A stretch of 64,000 nucleotides of DNA. Origin: Gyrodactylus bullatarudis. Lineage: Eukaryota; Platyhelminthes; Monogenea; Gyrodactylidea; Gyrodactylidae. Position 1 is the first letter of the stretch. Every line of letters begins with the position of its first letter. The notes beneath the pieces are model-generated. The model was not told the origin of the DNA. It saw only the letters and a list, made by a program, of their open reading frames with translations, and did no database searches. The translations under genes and the position numbers were made by a program. Shown one piece after another: positions 1 to 10,420 of this stretch. The stretch covers positions 86,121 to 150,120 of the forward strand of contig SSNU01000045.1 of the NCBI GenBank assembly GCA_012064415.1, in the 5' to 3' direction.

Positions 1-131
1 GAACGTTTAATTTTATCGCCAAAAACAGATTTGAGCTTTTGGAAGGTCTCTGAGGGCCCGGTTCCCAAGAAAAACTCATATGCGATAATTTTACGAAAAT
101 CTTTCTTATCAAATTTATCAATAATATCCAT
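1..131 (-). CDS. mariner transposase, N-terminal part, cut by window edge
   Basis: Reading leftward from an ATG at 129-131, about 43 codons stay open to the window edge. They match the start of the mariner transposase at 10572 almost residue for residue, including the shared core KIIAYEF.LGTGP.ETF (dot = variable). This is the N-terminal helix-turn-helix region of a mariner DNA transposase, which binds the element's inverted ends. It is a second copy of the same family, opposite in direction to the one at 10.4 kb. No TTAGGTTGAGCG-type end was found in the 200 bp on its 5' side, so that end looks decayed or rearranged. Confidence 0.8.
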   Translation of the reverse strand, partial: MDIIDKFDKKDFRKIIAYEFFLGTGPSETFQKLKSVFGDKIKR

Positions 132-2089
132 TATTCTTAAATTTTGAAATAATAAATATACCTAAATAAAAAGAGGAGAAAATAAGCTTTCTAATGATAC
201 CAAATTTGTTTGAATTTACAAAAGTTTCGATGGAGAAAAATTTAGATAAAGTAGGATTCTCATTTCTTATATATTCTTATATTTATGATATAATAAGACA
301 ATAAATATTTATTTATTTATAAAAATCATATTCTTCGTCTTGAAAATTATTTACTATTTTGAGTCGAGAGGTCTTGGGAGGTGAAACGCAAGGGATGAAA
401 CCCAAGAACCGAAAAGATAATTATAATTTGTGTATAATTATTTGTATATGCTCACGTTTTGGATGATTCAGGTCTTTGGAATCTAAGAATTCATTTTGTG
501 CATCTAAAGAAATAGTAAAAATCTGATAAGTGATTAAATTTCAATCATATTCGATAATATCATATCCATTTTTAAGAGACTGAACAAGACGAAGGTCTCA
601 AAACAGTAACTCCTGTACTTGATTGCTCTGAACGACGAATTTTTAAGCTTTTAACTTTTATTTAGCTCACCAGAAATGATTTTGTAATAAGAAAAAATCA
701 AACATCAATTTACTCAATAAATTAACACCATGAAAAACGATACTTGACCCGTTGAAGAATATTTTCTGGTAATTACAGTAACTCATTTACAGATTTTTGA
801 AATATTGTATTTCTTTAAAAAAACCTATAAAATTTCTATAAATTAAAATTGAAATTTATTTTAGAGAATGAAAATTTTTTTTGCAGAATCAGGAATTTTC
901 CGAAGCTTAATTGGAAATTCATGGTACCTAAAAGAACGAAAAATCCAAAACTCTGGATTTTTGGTAAAAGAATGATCCAAGGAAATCATATAAAAGGGTT
1001 TCAGTCATCCAAGAAATAGGGTTTCCTTAATGCCTTGATTTACAATTTAATATTTTTCTAACTTATAATCTCTATATTCTTTTCTAAATACGGATCTTAA
1101 CATCCCTCTAAAGGATTAAATATAATGATTGTCATTACTTTTTCAAATCGGGATCCTAACTAGTAATTAGTAAAAGTAACACCTAAAAAGCTATTAATTC
1201 AATACGAATTAGCTGTAAAATATACAGTGTCGTATTGTCGACGAAAATTTTTTTCTCAAGAGATATTTTGTCACCATAATATCCTTTGGAAATTTCTAAA
1301 GAAAATAAATATGAAAAACTAGGAATGAGAAGAAACCGAAATATTAGTACAGAAATATAGAAAAATATGTCAAATAATTCAAAGATTATCTTTTCAAATA
1401 TCTTTGCTCTTCTTTCCACTAAATGTGACAGTTGGATAAATTCCAAACAAATGTACGATTTATTTTCACATATTTTTACGAAAAAAGGGATATTCATCTT
1501 CCTATAATTTATTTTAAAAACTTTCGGAATTTAGCAATAACATAGATTGGTTCCCATAATCTTCCACAGGTATCTCAAATATCTACCCGCTGAAAATTTT
1601 TCTCAATTTTTCATAAAAGTCATCCAATAGTGGGTTTTGATTCAAAAGGAAAATCAGTTCAAAAGTTGAATTTGAAGAAATTTCAAGAAAAAATAAGATT
1701 TTTCAAATACATTATTTTACTATGAAAATAAAACAAATCAAGGCTTGAGACCAAATAAATTGTAATTTAAAATATCACGAGTAATGAGTCATTTGTAATG
1801 AGATAGACAGGATTTTTACAGAAATCTTTAATTTTTCATCAAGAATTCAAATATAATGAAGATATTTTGTAATCTAGATTTTATTGCATACTTTTGCCAT
1901 TAAAAGAAATTCCTTTAATAAAAATACAAGCAATTTTCAATTTCCGAATCAGCGCTAAATTCCCGTTTTTCAAACTTTGAGCGAGAAAAATTTTATTGAT
2001 TTGAAAGTCGATCAAGGGTGATCAAAAGGAGACTTAAACCCTAGAAACGACATTTGGGGTTATTTTCACTTCTTTTGTGTTAAATCTCC
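132..2089. other. no gene recognised; AT-rich spacer
   Basis: Very AT-rich sequence with only short random open frames. Around 1.55-1.95 kb phrases such as gatttttacagaaatc resemble the ends of the fold-back elements seen at 52.4 and 60.7 kb, so this is probably decayed repeat. No exon with supported splice sites was seen. Confidence 0.5.
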
Positions 2090-2233
2090 TATGAAAAATA
2101 TTTATGGCTACAATCTTGTAAAACCTGTTTTTGGTAGCTGATTCAGTTTTAAAAGTTTATTTTTATTCAGGACTATTCCTCAGTACTGATTTGTATTTAA
2201 TTTAAGTCAAGTTAATTTTTCGAATAAACTAAA

Positions 2234-3766
2234 CCCTTTCGGTGCCGATGGACACATGTCCATCTATTTTAAACCTACATAATTTCGTTATTTTTCAATT
2301 TTTACAAAGATTTCTTTTTCACTTAATCATGAACTTTTTAACATTCTAATGATGTGATTTTTCTAACGATGTTTCATTTTTTTCTATTTCAAAATTGAAG
2401 ATTTATTTAGGAAAAATCTTATTGAAAAATCTTTTAAAAAATTTCCCTTGGGAAAACAATGTTTTTCATTTTATAATTTAGGTGACCAATTCTATTGAAT
2501 TCAACCTTGACTTTATGATGAGATTTTATAGGATTACGTTATTCGATGGTAGAAAGAGTTATTAACGTTCAAAGTACAGAACATGTATGTCCAAACGGCA
2601 CTTAAAGGTTTGGATAGTGAAGCGACATATAGAGAATCAGAAAGGGAAATTTTTGACAAGTTGTCCTAATTCCAGATGTTGAAAACTCTGATGAAGAATT
2701 ATAAGAGTCTGAAGACCAAATTGATTATTTATGCTTGGCTCTTCCTTTATTCAATGAAACTCCTCTACAGGAAACGGTCCAAACTGTACCGATTGTCCAA
2801 AACATGAAAGATACAAGATTACATCCAAAAGTCAACATTCCTTTCTATTCTTTCTTCTGATGGCTTAATGCATGACTTTCATATTTATGATGCAGCAAAA
2901 TTGGATATTGTAAACTCATGTGGAAGTGTAGCAGGTATTATGTGTTGAAGGTTTCAGAGTGCAGCGACGATTTACTCTATTCGGAGTCTGAAAAACTTTA
3001 CTTTCTAAGATGGTTTGACAACAAAGCTGTAACTTTCACTTCAACTTTTGCTGGTGCTGAGCCCATTTCAAATATTAAACGCTGGTGCTCGAAAAGTAGT
3101 AAGAGAATAGATGTACCCTATCCCAAAATCGTATCAGTTTATAACTAGTCAATGGGTGGTATTGATCTATTCGATTCTTTCATGTCTAGATACCAGCTAA
3201 ACCACAGAACAAAAAATTGGTAAGACTTTTTTTATTAACAATTATTATTTTAGGTACATTGCTATATTCCAATGGGTTCTATTTGCATCAATCGTTAACT
3301 CTTGGTTGCTTTACAAAATAAATAATGACAAGGAAGACTGTCTTGATTTACTGAACTTCCAACTAAATTTATCATATGATTTAATCAAACAAGGCTTGGC
3401 AGAAATGAAGAAGTTTAAAATTCCCGTATCTGTACCACTCGCTCAAGAAAAAGTTTAGGAAAAGTAATGAATCAATGCTTCTATAGTCCTGTGAGTCAGT
3501 TGCTTCTATGAAACATCTCCCAGCCAAAGTTGAGAATCCCAATTCACGCAAAGCCTGTTCAATCTGCAAAAGAAAAATATCTACATATTGTACAACTTGT
3601 AACACGTTTTATTGTATTTCAAATAAAGAAAGCTCACTCTTGAATAAATTCTCTTTATTCTGTATATTTTTGTTGGTTTCGTATGGTTACCAAAAAAAAA
3701 TTCTAAGAAACATGCAAAAAGAATTAGAAAGCTATCTTTATTGGTTTTCAACCGGCATCGAAAGGG
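2234..3766 (+). mobile_element. piggyBac-type DNA transposon, decayed (copy 1)
   Basis: The ends are inverted: CCCTTTCGGTGCCGATGG at the left and the complement of ACCGGCATCGAAAGGG at the right. TTAA (3767-3770) follows the right end. The left flank reads TAAA, a one-base decay of TTAA. At 1533 bp it is shorter than a full piggyBac (about 2-2.5 kb), so the interior has a deletion. The transposase inside is broken by stops but keeps the C-terminal catalytic segment and zinc ribbon. Confidence 0.8.
2650..3645 (+). pseudogene. piggyBac transposase remnant
   Basis: Translated pieces in order: an acidic N-terminal tract (DVENSDEE), a piece resembling the conserved LSSDGLMHDF region, then WFDNKAVTF, RRW-like IKRWCSKSSKRIDVPYP, and MGGIDLFD with the last catalytic Asp. 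A 34-bp intron (3220-3253, GTAAGA...TTTTAG) splits the codon before YIAIFQW. The C-terminal cysteine-rich domain CSICK...CTTC is at 3565-3605. An in-frame TAG precedes MGGIDLFD, and most of the central catalytic domain is deleted, so it cannot encode an active enzyme. Confidence 0.75.
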
Positions 3767-4630
3767 TTAAAAATACCATAAATTTTTAGAGAGGAATTAC
3801 TCACTACTTGAAAGTAGTGGTCGTATTTTTTTATTTACAAACGCAAAAATTAAAAATTTTTTTGAATCGACTTCACCAAATTCGATTCGATTCAAGTAAA
3901 TCAAATCAGTACTTAGGAATAAAAATACGTTTTAAAAACTTAATCAGCTACCAAAAACAGGTCTTACAAGATTGTAACCATAATTGCTATTAATAAATGA
4001 ATATCACTCAGCACAGGGAGGAATAACTATGACTGCAATTATTAAATTTCAACACAGGAAAAAGGGACCATCAATGAGTTATCTGAGAACAGAGGTAGAA
4101 AATGGTTTTTCAAAAAAACGTTCTTTATATTTTCAAAATCGATCATAACTTGTCAATAAAAAATTGTAACTTGATAATCCATAGTTCATTTGAAAGAATA
4201 CTAGTTCTTCTTTTAGAAAAATGGCCAATAGATTATTTGCAGCTTCTTAAAAACAGAATTATGGCTTGAGAAAGTTACCTGGTTCATATATCATCCACTG
4301 GGGCTTGATAATTTGAGCAGTTCTCTAATCAAAATTAGACAAAAATATCAAATTCTTATCACCTTTTTGATTTAAAATATGATGCGAATAATACACTCAA
4401 AGTTCAAGTTATTTTGCACCCGGATTTGAAAAATTTCCTTTATTTTTCTTTCCAAAGGATTTTCTTCAAATACAAGTAAAGATCAGGATTTGAAAAAATT
4501 GAGATTTTTCGTATTGGTGCTAATCAGAATTTCATCTTTATTGCTATGTATAAAATATATGATGCTTTCCATATTTTGGAAAATATCATCGCACTTATAT
4601 CCCTTTTTCTTATAACTTCCCCCAGGCAAC

Positions 4631-4934
4631 ATCAAATTCTTGTGTCATATACAACTTCCAGTGTCCATGCAAAGCAGAGTACATTGGTCACACTACAAGG
4701 AGACTCGAGAATTGAGTAGATGAACATCTCTATACTGGAAACACAGCAGTGAGGGATCATCTTACAAAAAAGCTTCCCCATCAAACTTTTATATTCTCTA
4801 TAGACAAAATGGGAGGAATTTCAACACCTTTTAAACTGCAGAAGCTTTCTTTATTAAAAGAAAAACCTAGTATTATGCAAGCAAAAGAAACTAGTCAAGA
4901 CATTAGGTCTAAATTGGCCCAATACGAGAAATAG
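4631..4934 (+). pseudogene. Penelope-like element GIY-YIG endonuclease fragment (plus strand)
   Basis: The plus strand reads NFQCPCKAEYIGHTTRRLEN, a stop, then VDEHLYTGN...; this is the C-x-C, EYIG, T..RL and EH pattern of the GIY-YIG endonuclease at the C terminus of Penelope-like retroelements. It resembles the minus-strand copy at 5945-6457 (FQCDCGASYIG). The tail continues open to the stop at 4934. One stop lies inside the domain, so it is a dead fragment. No reverse transcriptase part precedes it. Confidence 0.65.
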
Positions 4935-5032
4935 AGCAATTGTTGAAACTAGCAGTCAACCAGAGAAAACAAGAAAGAGAAATAAATAATTCCCAATGTC
5001 TATTCATGAAAGTGTTCAATATAGATTGCTAC

Positions 5033-5346
5033 ACTCAATTTTCCCCCATTAAGACTCCTACGATGCACTCATCTCTATCTCAGGGCTTCATCCGCTCTGG
5101 GTACGTAGATATGCATTTTTAGTTAAAAAATTCTCTGAATCTTATTCTACAGCGGAAAGCAATTATTCTCTTAGAAATGTGAAATATAAATCTAATTTTT
5201 TGTTGATTATCTTCAATAAAATATTTTCAACTAACAGATTATCTGATTGTGAAAACCTGACTGATCATAAATTATAAATAGTCATGTCTCACATCAGATC
5301 TAACCTGGATCATTCTAAGTCTCTGCTCTACTCTTATCTCCATTAA
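5033..5346 (+). pseudogene. LINE 3' end (C-terminal coding tail)
   Basis: The conceptual translation contains HPLWVRRYAFLVKKFSES, an in-frame stop, then MSHIRSNLDHSKSLLYSYLH and a terminal TAA at 5344-5346. The minus-strand LINE at 21112-22062 ends with the near-identical MSHIRSKLDYSKSLLYANLH, so both are 3' ends of one non-LTR retrotransposon family. The piece directly follows the Penelope GIY-YIG fragment. It is 5'-truncated, as LINE copies usually are. Confidence 0.65.
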
Positions 5347-5689
5347 TTAATAACAGCAAGATGATTAATGATTTGCTTTCAGACACTAGAGTTTCTGCTG
5401 AACTATTTCTCTCATTTCATTGCAATTTATTCATTTTATATTTTTTTAAAAAAAACCACAAGATGTAGAATTATTTCATGCTAAAGATCAGATTTTTTAT
5501 ACATTATTTTTTTATTTTTATAGATTTCGTTCTAACAAAAAAAGAGTTTATTTAGTTTGAGCCTGTGTGCATTTTACTCTCTCATGTTTATTATGATTCT
5601 TACATTCGAAGTGGATAGAGTTCAATAGGTCAATCATGATCATTAGTTAATTTTTATATTACGAATAAGTAATTCACGTAGTTTTTCAA

Positions 5690-6540
5690 ACACGTCCGAA
5701 AATCCACTTATATTCATAATTTAGAAAATTGAAAGAAGATACATTAAAACCAAATGTACATTTCTTGAAGCATCATCAGTGGTAATTCTTCAAAAATGAT
5801 ATTAGTTAGGAATTCATTCAAGATAATATTTTACAAATCATGAAAGAAATATTAAAGTCAAAGAAAATAAGAATAAAATGTAAGCTGAAAAAAACACAAA
5901 AACTCTCCAATAAATAGCAACAGTGGAGAGAAAAGTGAAAAAGCTCACATTGGCCAAGGTAATTGAAGATTATAGGAATAATTCTTTTGAACACATAGAT
6001 TAGGTTTATATAGGTTAATAAGAAATTTTTCTTTCACCCATACATCTATGCTGTCGTCATTAGGGTTTTTGTATAATACGGAAAAATTAGAAATTGAACC
6101 TGTATGATCTTCTTGTCTAAGATGCCTTGTAACCGCAGTATCCTTCTTCAGATGATCCTCCTCTCGTGTAGATAATTTCCTAATCGCTCTACCTATATAT
6201 GAGGCTCCACAATCACATTGGAATTTGTAAACTAATAGAGTTTTCTCCTCTGGCTTCAGTAAATCCTTATGAATCAAACTAAACAATCTCTGAGTTTTAA
6301 ATACAATTTTCAATTGTATGTTATTATAATGTTGATTGATGAGATCATTTACCCTTCTTCTAATGTCATTACTGAATCCATCACCATTGAAGTTGAGCTT
6401 CATAAAAATAGTTGTTTTCTCCAATTCATCTGTTTCGACAACCTCATTTCTATCCATAGATGAACTGATCCATTCATGATCTTGTCAACAAATTTTCAGG
6501 GATAACCATTTTCTTCCAGTCTCAACTTGAAGTTTTATCG
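5690..6540 (-). mobile_element. Penelope-like retroelement, 3' part (minus strand)
   Basis: Coding part 6540-5945: an RT-thumb/linker tail (KLRLEENGYP, stop, KFVDKIM) runs into a 170-codon open frame. That frame carries FNGDGFSNDIRRRVNDLI and the GIY-YIG endonuclease signature FQCDCGASYIGRAIRKLSTREEDH. Below the stop the 3' flank to 5690 contains CTGATGA...GAAATGTACA, which recurs at 20.05, 30.98, 43.22 and 62.05 kb, so it is a conserved 3' untranslated part. The endonuclease reading frame is intact, but the upstream RT is lost. A plus-strand RT from the same type of element abuts it head to head at about 6527. Confidence 0.75.
5750..5782 (-). other. conserved Penelope 3'-UTR motif with hammerhead-like core
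   Basis: On the minus strand the sequence reads CCACTGATGATGCTTCAAGA then AATGTACATTTGG. CTGATGA and GAAA, the two single-stranded core blocks of hammerhead ribozymes, are spaced by eight bases. Four other copies keep the same spacing. The eight intervening bases do not form a good stem II in any copy, so ribozyme activity is doubtful. Confidence 0.35.
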
Positions 6541-7510
6541 TGAATGTCTTGATCGGAACCAATACCCAAGGTCCTTTTGGAAGAAAGTTCCTCGAGATGT
6601 TCGTTTTCATAAAGAAGAACATGTTGTCTTAAAGATCAAAGTAAATATTCAGAATATCGAAGAAAGAATCCAAGTATTACTTAATTTCCTCGCTAATAAA
6701 ATGGTACTTATGGAAATTGATTCTGACTTCAATGATGCTTTACTACGATTTTTCGTTGAAGCAGGTGAATCTGTAAAGAACCATAAATATGACACTTTGA
6801 TCATAGAATTTGGAGTATTCGTTTTCATGAAAAAGGGATCTGCAACTTCACTGATATTTAATTATCTAAGAAGCAAAAAGAAATCCTTTCTCTTGGTCCC
6901 AATTTTGAATCCCAAAACGTAAAAATGAAATTGAAGACAAGGGAGCGTTTGAACGTTTGATGTATGAACTAGGTCTTACGAAGAACTGCAAAGATGATTC
7001 CAACACAGAGAAGTTTAAACTTGATCTTTTATCTATTTAAAGAAGTTTTGATAGAAAACCTCTAAGATCTAGCTTACTTACCAAAAAACATTTCGACGCA
7101 TTAAAAGAACTTAAATCTAATGAAAACGTTTTAGATATATAAGCTCTTTATTTCCTAGTATACCTATTAAGGGGACATTATCTGTTATTAAATCTTTCAT
7201 TGATGAACACGAAGGTTTTGAAATGCAAAGTAATGAAATCACTGATCTCATTAGGATCTGTTATACAAACGTTCCGTTATCATTTCAAAACAAAGTATTC
7301 ATATAGAAAGATGGAATAGCTATGGGTTCATCTCTTAGTCCTCTTTTAGCAGACATTTTCCTGGTTGGTTAGAATTAAATAAAATGTCTGAAACGATCAA
7401 TTCCTACACTGATGTTTACATCAGATATGTTGATGACACTTTTATTTTTATGAAACCTAACGTATCGGTAGATGATTTTTAAGTTAGATTTAAGTTCTTT
7501 TAATGCGTCG
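6527..7510 (+). pseudogene. Penelope-like reverse transcriptase fragment (plus strand)
   Basis: The first 131 codons are open and include the KKGSATSLIFN motif (the Penelope DKG-like motif) near 6830. After several stops and frameshifts the RT palm appears: KDGIAMGSSLSPLLADIF at about 7305-7362 and the catalytic YVDD in YIRYVDDTFIF at about 7418-7450. This order is right for a Penelope RT. At least four in-frame stops (7039, 7139, 7303 and near 7480) make it inactive. It lies head to head with the minus-strand endonuclease piece. Confidence 0.75.
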
Positions 7511-7790
7511 AGAATCACCCTATAATCGTGTGAAAATTAAATTTTAATTTTTGATCACTACTAAAAATTTGATGAAATTTTAATTATTCAAGATCCCAGA
7601 AAATGATGAATTTATCTTAAATTTTGTTTTTTTGTCTTATTGTGAACCTAAAAATCAACCTTTGATCACTCTTTCACTTTGAAATCAGCTAAATTTTTCA
7701 ACTCAAAGTAAAGAACGGAATTTTGGTGCTACTTCTAGATTTAAAAATGCTATAATTTGCTAAAAGATTGATTTTTTGATAAAAAATTTG
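7510..7790. repeat. fragment of a fold-back repeat family (half copy)
   Basis: Phrases shared with 38980-39085, 41220-41655, 60712-61385 and 63380-63680 include gatcatttcactac, the aagatccc block and the gatcactcttt / tcaactcaaagt block. This is one arm of the fold-back family seen whole at 41.4 and 61.0 kb. Confidence 0.5.
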
Positions 7791-7848
7791 AAAATTTCAT
7801 TAATTTCCATTTTCTTTAGGGGCATAAATATATATTTTAGAACAATGA

Positions 7849-7854
7849 TTTATT
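7849..7854 (-). terminator. polyadenylation signal of the thioredoxin gene
   Basis: AATAAA on the minus strand about 100 bases after the thioredoxin stop codon, a normal distance for a 3' UTR. Confidence 0.5.
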
Positions 7855-7952
7855 GATTGTATAAAAACACAAAAAAATATAACATAATACTTTTATATAC
7901 AGATATCCAAAATATTTTTGATAATTTTCAGTTATTCCAGGGTTTTTTCGCC

Positions 7953-8303
7953 TCACTTGAATCGACTAATGCCATCTCTGAGCATATTTGTATTTGCACC
8001 AGAGAATGAATAGACATTGGCTTTATTCTTGAAATACTTGAAAGTGGGCATTGAGCTGACTCCATAACGATTCGGTGTCTCCTGATTCTCATCGACATCA
8101 ATTTTCAAGAAGACAACATTCGGCTCTTTATTGGATAGGTCTTCAAAAACAGGAGCAATCGCTTGACAAGGTCGACACCAAGTCGCTGTAAAATCTACAA
8201 CCACAAGTTTAGATCCAGCTTTCGAGAGTTCATCATCAAATTCAGCCTAAGATAATATTAGAATTATGTGTGAATTTACTTGACTTTTGACAAATTTAAC
8301 CAT
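7953..8303 (-). CDS. thioredoxin, cytosolic type, two exons
   Basis: Exon 1 is 8303-8280 (MVKFVKSQ). A 33-bp intron (8279-8247, GTAAAT...CTTAG) follows, then exon 2 runs 8246-7953. The joined protein is 105 residues, exactly the usual length of animal thioredoxin-1. It begins MVK, has VVVDFTATWCRPC with the redox cysteines at positions 32 and 35, and keeps the cis-proline segment SMPTF and the FSGAN motif near the end. It would reduce protein disulfides using thioredoxin reductase. The active site is WCRPC instead of the standard WCGPC. A minus-strand AATAAA lies at 7854-7849, about 100 bases past the stop. No signal peptide is visible. Confidence 0.92.
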
Positions 8304-10420
8304 GTTTAAATTGTTTTGGACTCTTGAGAATTATGTGATATATATATAATATATTAAGAATATGAGTTTAAGAGATGAGTTTTCATTGGTCGAAATATTT
8401 ACGTAAATAAAAGGGTGTTATGTTCTCAAATTACTATAGACTAATAATATACAATCATAATCATAAGTTATCAATGTTAAATACAAGATAACTTGCATGC
8501 ATTTACTAGTTCAAGCATGCTTTTGTTCAAGCGCACACAAAAATCAGTTTACATGTGATTGTGAATTCGTCATATCCATTTGTGACAAGAAAATAAAGGT
8601 GATAAAGGTTCTTTAGTATTTTCAAAAAGAATCATCTTTGTGTTTATTTTTAATTCTAAAATTTTCTAAATATTTTTTGAATTTTGACCGGAAATTAATT
8701 CACTTGCTTTTTAACTAGGTCATTTGTATGTATTGATCTGTGAATGTTTTTGGTATTGGTAGACTTGGATGAAATTTCCAGGGAAAGCCCTAGGATACAT
8801 GAAAAAATACTTTAGGGAGGAGTTTTTTTTAAGATAATTTTCATTCAGAACTATTCCTAAGTACTGATTTGTAATGACTCGAATTTAAATCAAGTTTCCT
8901 GAATCAGTTCTAAATATCATGAATTTTTGTGGAAGAATTACTCACAACTCAAAAGTAGTGGGCTTAGTTTTAGTGGCAAACATTTAAAACTCTATTGAAT
9001 CGAGTTAACTGCGTAGGTAAATCCTTGAAAGGGATAAAATCCTGCGTTCAAAATATGATCATTTTATTCATGCTAAAATCTTTGCTTGAAATACTTTAAT
9101 CTAGGAGTCGGAAATTTTCTGAAAGCTAATTTCAAAATTTGTACGTAATACTTGATAGAAAATTTAGTCTAGCACTATACCACCTGTGCCAAACCGACAA
9201 AAATTATAATTTTTATCTTAGCGATATTCTTATCTTTTTAATCTGACTCGGAATCCACTTTTTATAATATATATATATTTAAGTTTATCTATAGGAATTG
9301 AACAAACATCTGCGAGTTAGGAAAATCCTTTAGAAGTAAAGCAGTGCTCTAATGGTTAATCGATAATATTGATTTATGAACCTGGAACTTTCAAAGAAAA
9401 AAAGAACAAAAAAAACTTTCTTTTAAATTGGTATAACACGAGTTTGACGACTGATAAAACTGTGATTTTTGCATATTCTAAGAGATTAAACGATTTCCAA
9501 TCAAATGGGTGGTAAAAATATATTTCCCGGGTTGCTAAAGGATAGAAATAACCCAGTTTGACTTTATGAGTTGAGTAAAAATGAATAGAACGAAGCATGC
9601 AGAGGATCTCCATCGATTCTACCAATAATTATAATTATAAAGAATTGCAAATGCAAACAAAAGTTTTAGTGTGGGCTCATGTGAGAATGTCTCCTTTGAA
9701 AAGAGAAACAATCATTTAAAAGTGACCTTTCAACTCCATCATCTTTAAATTTAAAAGAGTCAGCACTCTTTTTTCTCACCAGCTTAAGTTAAATGGAAAC
9801 AAATACAAAGTTAAGTATTTCATGGATAAAACCAGAATAGGAAGCTCCAGTCGTCACCGAAAATGACTTCCCTCTCTGTATGCTCACACACACACACCTG
9901 AGGACACACTAATAGAGCTGGTGGTATTCACGCAAAAAAACAGTGTTTTAATAGAAAAATAATAAAAAATTTATTTACACTCTATGTGTGTTTGACCCCT
10001 CTTTTTATTTATAAATTAAGGGTAGGGGGATAATATGTAATTTTTTAATACCCCTATTGTGAAATTGTAATAGGGATAGAAATGAAACAGACTTTTGTTA
10101 CATTGAGAAATGAGAAATTTTGAAATAATGCTCAACAGAATTTAAAAGGTAATTTTGTATTGAATAATTTTAATTGCGTGATTGAATATGTTGCCATTAT
10201 CTCTTGGAGGTATAAAAAATATATTATCAGATTTGAAATTCGTTCATAAATCAAGAATAAAATTCATTATCAGCCCAATATTCAATTAAATACATGTGAT
10301 AATAAAAAAACCCAAAATCCCAGAGGAAATTTGTAGTGAATCGTTTAAAAGGTTCTTTTTTTATGTTCGATTTATGAAAAATTACAGTAAAAAATGAGGC
10401 AAATTATCTATTGAGGTATA
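8304..10420. other. intergenic; repeat scraps and a short CA run
   Basis: No gene recognised. About 8815-8990 is a fragment of MITE family A (gtactgatttgtaatgact, the tactcacaactc stem-loop). About 9400-9610 resembles repeats at 33.7-33.9, 58.8-59.0 and 62.7-62.9 kb (gagtttgacgactgata, tcaaatgggtggt). A short CA microsatellite lies near 9886-9898. The promoter of the thioredoxin gene should lie just right of 8303, but no clear element is visible. Confidence 0.5.

Larger units (their letters stand above)
2090..4085. mobile_element. fold-back MITE (family A), split by a piggyBac insertion
   Basis: The left half (about 2090-2229) and right half (3771-4085) match the two halves of the intact copy at 27605-28378. 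Shared landmarks are the tggttacaatcttgtaaaa block, the central stem-loop ACTACTTGAAAGTAGT, and the tcagcacagggagg block. The halves are separated by the piggyBac element 2234-3766. At the junction the intact copy has TTAA (27929-27932), which is the piggyBac target, so this is a nested insertion with a known empty site. The outer part of the left arm is missing. Confidence 0.75.

Noticed and set aside
6269..6463. Plus-strand frame within the Penelope GIY-YIG region
   Set aside because: Antisense shadow of the endonuclease frame, which carries recognisable motifs.
9886..9898. CA microsatellite as a functional element
   Set aside because: Very short simple repeat with no associated gene.
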